DNA of 64,000 nt from Litoditis marina (taxonomy: Eukaryota > Nematoda > Chromadorea > Rhabditida > Rhabditidae), in NCBI GenBank assembly GCA_964036275.1, contig OZ038435.1:5208001-5272000 (forward strand), read 5' to 3'. The notes under the pieces were generated by a model. That model saw only the letters and a program-made list of their open reading frames with translations, was not told the origin of the DNA and searched no databases. The translations under genes and the position numbers were made by a program. Each line of letters begins with the position of its first letter. The stretch's first letter is position 1. Below, piece by piece: positions 55,701-64,000 of the stretch.

Positions 55701-58700
55701 GTAATGGAATCGGATCTACTGCGATATAATGTTCCGCAGGTGAGATTAGTTGGTTTTATAATATTACTTCTATCAATTCAAATATTAATATTTGATGACG
55801 TTTGTGTTCCACCATTACCGTAGTGGAGCACTGCCAAACTTGGATGAAAAAGGTAGAAATGTTCGAGAAACAGACTCCTTTTCGGCGAAACCTGAAAAAA
55901 AATTAGGATATATTTGATTGGAAAATGACCTGTGACATGAATCTATCGGAAAATGGGTTCGATCATATGTCACCCTAGAATAACAAGCAAAGTCATGGAG
56001 AGGAAAGTATGGAGAGGTTTCAATATCGTACTGTGGCAAACATAGGGCGACTTTGTTCGATGTTACATTGAATCAACCGTTTTTCATACTATCAGGATGT
56101 TTTACGACCCTGAATTCAACAATAGTCGCAGTTCACTCGTGAAAATCCAATTTCTCACGTCTCACCCTCTTTTTGTTAGGTTCCTCAGATACAACACCTG
56201 GGTTTCATCCCATTTCCGTGCACAACGTCAACGAAGTCGCCATACTTTGTCTCCACATTGTTACATACTAGAAAACATCGTTTCAGGTCTTAGAACCTGT
56301 GCTTTGGAGTTACGCTGAGGATTTGGATATGTACCTGCCGAGAAGCACGTGGAGTGCTTTATCTGTAAGTTTTGAGTTAATTATTTGGTTTCCCCGGATC
56401 TAGCTAATCTGAATACAACTCTTGCTCTTTCATTAGAAAGTTTTACGGAGAACGGAGCTCTTGCCGTATTTTTTTTGTGAAAAGTGTACATTCAATATGT
56501 GTTAGTTTTAGTGGAAGCATGAAATTTGACATTGAACCATTGAACCACTGTGGTGGCCAGGACTGGGGCGAATAACCAACATTTCAAACAAAACTTTGAA
56601 CTTGAGTGATTTTGATGGTTTATTTATCGAATAGAGGGTTTTGTTCTGGAGTACTGAACATTATCAACATATCAACCGTAAGCCCGCATGCCTAAGCTGC
56701 CTTCTCTGGGAGAAATTATGTTTCGTGACTCATGGCCCCTGAGTGAGATTTTTTTTAGGATTTGGATGAATGTCGTTTGAAAGGCAACCAGAATAAGTCA
56801 TTCAAAATTAAAAGTCATTAAAGTAAAAGTCATTTGAAAGTAAAAGTCATTAAGTACAGAAACAGTTGAGAATCAGAAATAAAGTTTTCGAAAATTTTCG
56901 TCATTTTCAAATCCTGACTAAAAGTGAATCAATGACTTTTACTTTTGAATGACTTTTACTTTAATGACTTTTAATTTTGAATGACTTTTTTCCAGGTACC
57001 CGTTTGAAAATGTGGTACTTCTCGTTTGAGCAGGGCATCTTATATATCATAACTGAGTTTCCATGATGATCCAATCAGGAAAGTCAGCTATTTTCTGTTC
57101 AGCCGTTCCCGCGTGTCTGGGGTAGTTCGGCGTGGAAGGGAGCGGATGGGCCGGCCCGTTTCAACTCGAACCCAATCCACTACATTAGGAACCACGAGTC
57201 CTGGATCGAACAGTTCTCGTCAGTGTACAAGGATTTCGATACAGTACAGGTATAGACAAGGAAGGAATATTTATTGAACAAATAAAAAGAGAGCAGAGGA
57301 ACCCAGGAATAACCCAATGAAAAGGTGTAGCCTGTAGCGTGTATCCTTTCACACGCACGCATCTTGTTATTCTATTGTTACTAAGAGATTCTGTCAGATT
57401 GATAAATACTTTATGTTTTTTTTTCACATTTGAATTGAGGGCTCTAACTACTTTTCATACTCGAAAATATCGAGTACTGAGCTCAGCTTCAAGAGACATA
57501 GTTGTCACTATGATAAATGAGTTAGAACTGTATCGAATGTCAATCGAAACTCGATACAACAATTCCTTTTTCCAGGGATTGATCATGACTGGTTGGTCTC
57601 GTTATGACCACCTATCTGTACTGGCCGAACTTCTTCCAGTGGCAATACCTGGATTGGCTATGTCAATGGAAACTATGCTAGTGAGTTTGAACATTTTGTT
57701 ATTGCACGTTTCTGAGTTCTGCTCGGTTTCAACATGTTTCACGTGACTGTGCAATTGACTAACAGTATACACCAACTGGCTTTTGTGAACGGCCCTTCCT
57801 CCATGAGACCCGATTTTTTTTTACAATAGGGTCCCCCCCCCCCCCCTTACCTACTTTTTCAAAAGAACGGTGGGTCGAGATCCCAATTTTTGATTCCCGG
57901 TGTTTTGAATTTTTCAAGAAATCCTTTTGGGAAAAACAGTCGACTGGGTATGCTTTAGACATACACTGTGAACTAGGATTAAAGTGTCCAAATTATTGTG
58001 TACCTGATGAGTATAACAGCCGCTGGCGGGCTGCAACCATGCGAATCATTCGCCCGCAGCCTGCCTTTTTTCTTCTGTGACGAGGATTTGGGTGAAGCTC
58101 TGTATTATGTGTATCTACGTCAGTCGAAATGGTGTTTCATCGAGTACCTGAGATGAAAGTTTTTGTGAAGGTTGAACGATTACAAATGCAGAACTTGTTT
58201 GTTTCCCAATTGAGTCAAGATTTTTTCTACAGGAAGGTCGCCCGCTGGTCAACTCATACACTACGACTAGTGAAATTCTTCAATGTACTCCTCCCACCGA
58301 GATGGGATTTGCCTTTGGATGCCAGTTTCCAGGGAGGAAGGTAGTTTTTCGCTGACTAACTAATAATATGTTCGCGAAATAACAGGTTGACTATTGTGAA
58401 TGAACGGAGGCAGTTTTGATCTTGATTTCAAACGATATTCGGGGAAATTGAATTCGCTGACACGGTTCAGCTTGAGCAGAAAAATGGAAACATCAAAGAT
58501 GGCCTGGCCGGAACCCCGGAACCAAATTACCAAATCCCGTGTCATCCGGCGCTCAACGGTTAATTCATTGGCTCCAACTCGAATGCGTCCCAAAAACGAA
58601 GTTTTCGAATCTCCGCTAATGAATTGGGATTATAATATGATCCACAAATTATCAATAAAGCAGTTTTTGTAGCGCATTTGCATTGGAGCGACGGAATTAA

Positions 58701-59728
58701 CCGTGGAGCGCAAGGCACGAGATTCGGCTGCTGTCAGACCACATTTAAAAGAAGGCAGAGAGGAACCTAAACACTCAGCTCGCCTCAAACAGATCATGTC
58801 ATAATTAGGTACATTAATTCGAAGTTTGAAATATATGTATTAAGTATATATTAGATTGTCTTATATAGCTCTTTCCCTCGTTCGTATCAACTTTATTTTT
58901 CTGGCCCCCTCTAGTTTTGTAATGTTCTAGGAGTATGTCATATTCTGTACCACTACAGGTGTACGAGTTGATCAACGATCTCTGGCAGCGACGTAAGCAA
59001 CTGAGAGAGTATCAGGAGGACTATGAGCTGAATGGCTGGCTGAGCCGGGTGGCAGATACGCAACTGGTATCCAGTCACTGGTATATTGATGTGAGTTACA
59101 TTTCGATTCATACACCAGTTACCAGTAAACTTGGGCCAATATCGGGCCAACTTGGGCCAATTTCACATATCGAAATCAGAAAACTGATTCCCATTCGTAA
59201 AATAGTCACACCTTACTTCAATTCAGAAAGTTCAACCTGTCATCGAAAGTCTTCATGACAGTCTGCAAGACCTGGAGAAAAACCTGCGCATGGAAATGGC
59301 CAACATCTATTTCCAGGTAAACATTTCCTTATTGAAGAATGATCTAAACTGGAGTTTTGGCCAATTTTTCTTCCAAAGTTATGAAAACCTTGTTTATTTC
59401 GAATGTGAACGGAATTTGAAATGAAACATCTCACCATAAATTGATTGTAATGTGGTAAAGTTGATTCACTTCAAGGGCTCAGGATCAGGACATTTGACAT
59501 TTCCAAATCAAAATAATTGCTATCGCACTATCGGTTTTTCTTTGTCTCTGTCTAGTTATTTTGTTAGTTTGAAGTTTACAAAGAGGATACTTTTAGGACA
59601 TGATTGATGAGTTTGTGTTTACCTACCTATCTGGTGACATGGAATGGTTGTCGAAGAAATTGGAGACCGCGAAAAAAATCAATCGTATAAGAACCTTTAT
59701 GAAACGGCCGCTTTTTTCAAAGGGTTGA
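52797..59728 (+). CDS. HEXD: HEXD-type beta-N-acetylhexosaminidase (GH20), 629 aa, type II membrane protein
   Basis: Glycosidase removing terminal beta-linked GlcNAc/GalNAc. In nematodes this subfamily (HEX-2 to HEX-5) is tied to Golgi trimming of N-glycans. Sixteen exons: 52797-52952, 53032-53058, 53200-53303, 53759-53912, 54039-54176, 54389-54523, 54807-54929, 55229-55339, 55590-55739, 56287-56364, 57103-57249, 57576-57680, 58233-58340, 58959-59090, 59227-59316, 59597-59728. They total 1890 nt with consistent phases. A single hydrophobic segment (residues ~14-33) after a basic N-terminus predicts a signal anchor with the catalytic domain lumenal. RIIHLDLKG (start of the barrel), [20 protein letters not shown] and HMGADEV with the catalytic pair D275-E276 are intact, as is TGWSRYDH. 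The N-terminal stem carries an insert rich in Asp/Glu/Gly. The ATG follows a 63-nt leader after a TTTTTAG acceptor, and the leader holds a two-codon upstream ORF. Introns contain MITEs. The family call is strong; membrane topology is inference. Confidence 0.93.
56791..56990. mobile_element. Palindromic MITE built from AAAAGTCATT words
   Basis: AAGTCATTCAAAATTAAAAG at the left and its complement at the right, with repeated AAGTAAAAGTCATT inside both arms. It lies in the HEXD intron between exons 10 and 11. Confidence 0.75.
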
Positions 59729-60690
59729 TTCCATCTCTTCTGCTTTGTTTAAATAGATTAGGAATTTGTTTATGTTTTACATCATATTGATGTTAGTTTT
59801 TTTGTATGGTTTACTCAAAACGAATTTAAAATACTTAATTGAATTAATTGGGTCTTGATCACTTACACATTCGAAATAAGTGTTCTCGTGATGATTGTTC
59901 ATTGTGTGCAGATTCAAATAGGCAGCTCAGTATCTATGCGTGTGTTCATGTTTTGTCAGCTTGTGAATTAGACGTGTGTTGTAGCATGGTGAAATTGACC
60001 GGTTTAGCATCTCTTTTTTGCCAAATTTTCATGTAGCATAGTTAGTCATTCGTACGTTTATTCATCTACCGCTGTGCATAACTCTCGGTTTTTGAGAGAT
60101 TTTTCTTTGTATGTTCATATGTTCAAATAACTTTACTCTTCATTGCATAATTTTTTAGCATAATTGTTACATGTTGTTCCGTATGACCCATATTTTCGGG
60201 TCTGCCTTTTGCTGCTCTTGCCAAATATATAAATACTTTGTGTTGCCCTATTTTCGGATGTGTGAAGAAGGTGTTTATAATCGCCCGACTATTTACTTGA
60301 GTTCATTTGTGTCCCGCTCGTTTCCTGATTCTTCATTCATTAACTTGTGGTGCAACTTCATTAATTGGATTTCTTGTGAATTGTGATATATCATATAACA
60401 TATATAGACTACTGGTACGCGCTGTAACACGTCTTCAAACTCTTTTCAAGCCAGTTATTGAAATGGAGATAACTCGAACTTTTCTTTAGTGGAAAATTAT
60501 AAATGGTTTTATTACCGTTTTCATCGAATTTGCATAGTTTTACAAATTCAAATCCCGTTTTCTAATGTTCGGCGATTGGACCTTTTCTTTGTGTCCGCTA
60601 TAAGTGTGCCTATAGCTGCTGAGATAGCATAATTGCAAACTCATTGATGCGTCGTTCCTTCATATTAGCCGCGGCCTAGTGGACATTTGA
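59729..60690. other. HEXD 3' flank, no gene seen
   Basis: AT-rich sequence downstream of HEXD. Several short open frames show no splice context or recognisable motif. Presumably the HEXD 3'UTR plus spacer. Confidence 0.45.
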
Positions 60691-61475
60691 CATATATCGA
60701 AAGCCACCTGGCACCTGCCCAACTGACCCAACTACCTGCCACCCGCAACTGCCAAACATATTGGACTTGACCATTTGAAGAAATTCTAAAAGTTCTCTGT
60801 TCTAGAACAACTTGAAATTTGCAATACGTTAAAAGCACGAGCTTCGCTTTGCAAGATTTAGAATTTTGAAAGTTTCTATTGAAAGCCAGTTGGCACTCCC
60901 AACTGGCTCTATTGCTACTCGCAACTGCCGACCATTATGACCTGACCATTTGAAAAAATTCTAATAGTACTATTGTCTGTTCTAGAACAAAGCGTTATTT
61001 TTAATATGTAAAAGCACGAGCTGCGCTTTGTTAGGTTTACACTTTGTTAAAAGTTTATATTGAAAGCCATCTGGCTGACCAACTAACCTAACTAACTGCC
61101 AACCGCAACTACCGAACATATTGACCTGACCATTTAAAAGAATTATTGAAGTGCCACTCTTTGTCTATTCTAGAACAAAGTTAAATTTGCAATACGAAAA
61201 TATAACGCTTTGTTTGGTGAAACTTACACTTTGTTGATATTGAAACCCAGTTTTCACCTGCCCAACTGACCCATCTAACTGCCACCCGCAACTGCCGAGC
61301 ATGTTGGACCTGACCATTTGAAGAAATTCTAATAGTTCTCTATGGTTTGTCCGTCTTAGAACAAGAAGTTTAATACGTAACCACTAGGTTTGAGATTTTC
61401 ACTTAGTTGAAAGTTCATATTGAAAGCCAGCTGGCACCTTCCCAACTGACTCTATTGCCATCCGCAACTGTAACT
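60690..61475. repeat. Tandem array, ~180-bp unit, about 4.4 copies
   Basis: Units begin near 60700, 60880, 61061, 61241 and 61420 with GAAAGCCAxxTGGCACC. They carry CCGCAACTGCCGA, TGACCATTTGAA, TTCTAGAACAAAG and GCTTTGTTAGGTTTACACTT. They are diverged from each other (indels and substitutions), so the array is not recent. It lies directly upstream of the TMIE homologue; a single fragment lies in its intron 2 (~62600-62690). Confidence 0.88.
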
Positions 61476-61705
61476 GCACAACCTATACATACAAAAAGAT
61501 TGCGTTTATCATTCTTTCCACCACTCTTCAGTCTCTTCGTTTTTGTCATTTCTGTTTTAGTTATGCTTTGATAATTTAGAGGTATTTTAAACATTTATGA
61601 ATGTTGACGTGTCCGTTACATCAGTTGTGGAAATACTACTGTAATTTTTGAAAAGCCTTATTACTTTTATTTTTCATATTTACAGTTCTGCCTACTGTCC
61701 TAAAG

Positions 61706-62827
61706 ATGACATCTGATACACAGAGCCAATTGTCGGCCCTTGATCAGCATGTGGCACCGGGACTTCGACTATGGATGCTGATTGCTCTCGTTTCGGGAGT
61801 ACTGCTTATTATGGGTTAGTTTCCTTTTAATCCAAAATGAGTGTTTCTAGATTTAAACCTGTGAAAATTGATGAGTTCGCATCAAAAATAGAAAATTTTC
61901 TCGTTTTCGCCGAAAAAGTAGTCCTTTTTTCTGGTTTTTCGGACATCTTCACTGGGGTATGGATACCTGCGTACGTTTGTTCGGCGCCTAGGAATCTTCC
62001 TTTCTTGACCCGGACAAACTAGTCAGAATCACCAACTGTAACTCCAACATAATACGAGAGAATGGATAAATGCATTTTGTCTGAGAACGGAGACTGGATT
62101 CATGAGAAAAGGTGTACAATGTGCTTGTTTGAGACGAGTGAAAAGGTGGTGTCCTGAAATGTGTTTGTTTCTTCTTTATAATTGACTTTTGTTTGTTATT
62201 CCTTTCAGTTGTACTCGTGTGCTGCTTCATGCGCATCCGAATCCCGAGAACGAAACGTCAAATCGATTTGATTGCGGCCAAGAGAAAGATGAGAAGCAAG
62301 AGTAATAAGCAGTCCACAGGTAGGATCAATACGTTGTCCGGCAGAGAACGTTTTCATTCCGTTTCTTATTACATCCTAATGTTTGACTCGCACTTCTCAT
62401 AAATGTTATTGCATACTAAAATATTGTAACATGTCTTTGCTTTTCTATAGTTACATGCCTTCATGGCTTGTCTTGAAAGTACAGTCGACAAACTAGCGAC
62501 GTAGTAACGGTAGTATGATATCATGTAGATTCAAGCGAATAACTAATGAATTGATAGTTTCTGCTGTATATGAGACATAGCCAGTTGAAAAAAAAGAAAA
62601 AGTGTCATTCCTTTCCTGCTCTGGAACAAAGCGTAAATTTACAATAAGAAGACTATAAAGTTTTGCGTTGTTAGGTCAACATTTAGTTCTTTTTAGCGGA
62701 TGAACGGGCTCAAGCAATCGTGATGAATTCGATGCGTCCCAAAATCACCACTGCTACCGATCGTTTGAACGCGGAGGAAGACAAGACACTCACGGTCAAA
62801 GGTTCCCACACACATACAGAAGTATGA
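61706..62827 (+). CDS. tmie: TMIE homologue (transmembrane inner ear protein), 116 aa
   Basis: Small single-pass membrane protein. Vertebrate TMIE is an obligate subunit of the TMC mechanotransduction channel, and the nematode TMC-1 complex contains its orthologue. Three exons: 61706-61814, 62209-62319, 62697-62827 (351 nt, phases agree). A short N-terminus is followed by one hydrophobic helix (residues ~22-44, broken by intron 1 at Met36) and then the family signature RIRIPRTKRQIDL, which parallels the vertebrate RVPRTRKEIE motif just inside the membrane. A basic cytoplasmic stretch follows (AAKRKMRSK). The C-terminus lacks the long Lys cluster of vertebrate TMIE and ends SHTHTEV. The ATG lies 20 nt after a TTTACAG acceptor, a likely trans-splice or 5'UTR splice site. 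Intron 1 holds a decayed MITE, and intron 2 holds a fragment of the 180-bp repeat that is tandem at 60.7-61.5 kb. Confidence 0.87.
61829..61969. mobile_element. MITE, CATACACCAGTAA family, in TMIE intron 1
   Basis: The right part AAGTAGTCCTTTTTTCTGG and CACTGGGGTATGG are recognisable; the left end is lost near the intron donor. Confidence 0.55.
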
Positions 62828-63550
62828 TGTTATTTAAAGATTTTCGCGTATTTACTATTTTAAATGAGGTTTTTTACTTTTTACATTAGTCCGTCACTAA
62901 AACCATGCTTTTTCACAAATTTTCACGTTTTTACATCAATCCGTGATTAAAATCAACCCGTTGTATGTATCATACTTTTGACCATGGCATTAGGATACTA
63001 TTGCTTTGAGAATTAATAATTAGTGTAACATAACAAGTTTTTGATATCAAAATCAGCCTTTATTGTTCATTTCTCTCTTTTGAAGTCCTGAAGACCAATT
63101 CAATTGACGCCATTATGTAATTAGATGTATATTATATTTCAATCACACAAAAGTAGAACCTACTTTCATATTTTCTATCAATTTTATTATTAATCTGTCT
63201 TTCAAAATTGGACCCGATTAACAATAGTTTATATTGTAGGATGTAGGTTGTAGCTTATATTGTTTAACTTATCATACTAATTGCTAGTCATTGGAAAATC
63301 TCATTAACATTCAGTCTCAATCCTTGCCATATGCTTGCTTTAATGATTACGAATCTCACACGTTGTTCAGCGTAATATTGCCTGCTCTAATAAATTGTTT
63401 CAAATATTGATTTTTTTCAATCCATTCATATCGGTCATTCGGTCTTTGTTCCGGAAATATATTTTGCCCTTCGATGTGTCAAAGCACTTGGTAAATGTTT
63501 GCTTTATTGACAACGATCATCAATACGTGATTTATGTCATTCTGATTTTA
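62828..63550. other. Spacer between the TMIE homologue and the IQ-motif gene
   Basis: AT-rich with a decayed MITE fragment (~62865-62960). No coding exon supported. It contains the TMIE 3'UTR and the promoter of the next gene. Confidence 0.45.
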
Positions 63551-63580
63551 TAGAGAACTACAGTATGCTCCTGACCAGTC

Positions 63581-63675
63581 ATGGATGAAGTAGATGTATC
63601 CGAACAGTTAGCGGTGAAACTACAGCCTCTGGTCAGAGGTTATCTAGCTAGACAAAAGTTCCGGCTACAAGTCAG
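63581..63675 (+). CDS. 5' exon of an IQ-motif protein, truncated by the window end
   Basis: The first coding exon starts at ATG 63581, 27 nt after a TTTTATAG acceptor at 63551-63553. It encodes about 31 residues before a GTTAGT donor (phase 2). The sequence contains an IQ-like calmodulin-binding motif: LQPLVRGYLARQKF, with the RG and R positions in register and Leu replacing the first Ile. The rest of the gene is outside the window. An earlier ATG at 63564 opens a short overlapping upstream ORF ending at the TGA just inside the proposed start. IQ motifs occur in many families, so no product name is justified. Confidence 0.55.
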
Positions 63676-63916
63676 GTTAGTGACAGTTTATTATAAGTTT
63701 CTGCTATTATTCGAAACAGAGTTTGGAATAGAATGGACTCGTTACCATTTACACTTTCGACAATGGGTTTCGACAAAAAAATCGAAAAATATACTTGCGG
63801 TTTCAGTTAACAGCCGATATATAGTTTTGTTTATTCCCTTTGAAACATTGACAGCGTGTCAATGAAAATTTGGAGAATTGCTCTTCATATAAAACTTATG
63901 TTTCGTGCAAAGTATT

Positions 63917-64000
63917 CATACACCAGTAAGGTCTGACTGAGCGACAAAAAGTAATCCGTTTTTAGATATAGACACGTGAAAATTTAGGATTTTTCCAAAA
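63917..64000. mobile_element. MITE, CATACACCAGTAA family, cut by window end
   Basis: Begins CATACACCAGTAAGGTCTGA, the cleanest example of the family's terminal sequence, continuing into AAGTAATCCGTTTTTAGATA and ACACGTGAAAATTTAGG before the window stops. Confidence 0.75.

Overview
The window is animal nuclear DNA, most likely from a nematode. Coding sequence lies in many short exons joined by GT-AG introns whose 3' ends read TTTTCAG-like. Splice acceptors sit 13-27 nt upstream of the chosen start codon in five of the six main genes, as expected for spliced-leader trans-splicing. There are C/G homopolymers of 12-21 bases. The protein set (a TMIE homologue, a Golgi-type HEXD hexosaminidase) also fits. 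I cannot name the species. Every gene model was joined by hand from splice sites, and exon phases agree throughout each one. No rRNA, CRISPR or bacterial feature is visible.

Layout. Positions 1-3.9 kb are intergenic, with a large hairpin element and a tandem pair of tRNA-like (SINE-like) repeats. Positions 3903-10228 (minus) hold a 12-exon, 438-residue gene of unknown function whose C-terminal half is an internally duplicated three-exon module. Positions 11549-48848 (minus) hold a 35-exon, 1232-residue gene with an N-terminal Cys/His zinc domain, coiled coils and a C-terminal RING, resembling the TTC3/DZIP3 ubiquitin ligases. Its 14.9 kb intron 28 contains, on the opposite strand, a 26-exon gene (16112-27885) for a 1077-residue MULE-transposase-derived protein. 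That nested gene carries a 2.0 kb hAT-like transposon inside a former exon. The transposon ends appear to serve as splice sites, so the insertion reads as an intron with the frame kept, and it contains tandem copies of a small secreted-peptide-like ORF.

Positions 48.8-52.8 kb form a divergent, repeat-filled promoter region. Positions 52797-59728 (plus) encode a 629-residue type II membrane HEXD/GH20 hexosaminidase. Positions 61706-62827 (plus) encode a 116-residue TMIE homologue (mechanotransduction channel subunit). An IQ-motif gene starts at 63581 and leaves the window.

Introns and intergenic DNA are dense with non-autonomous transposons: a CATACACCAGTAA-ended MITE family, a GGTTACC-rich palindromic family, hAT-type MITEs with intact 8-bp target duplications, two Helentron-like 1.5-1.6 kb elements full of TGACGTCA motifs, GGGAACG-rich elements, nested elements, and several tandem repeats, two of which duplicate functional splice sites. 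The genes do not form an evident pathway. The notable relationships are nesting, transposon-to-intron conversion and repeat-borne regulatory motifs.
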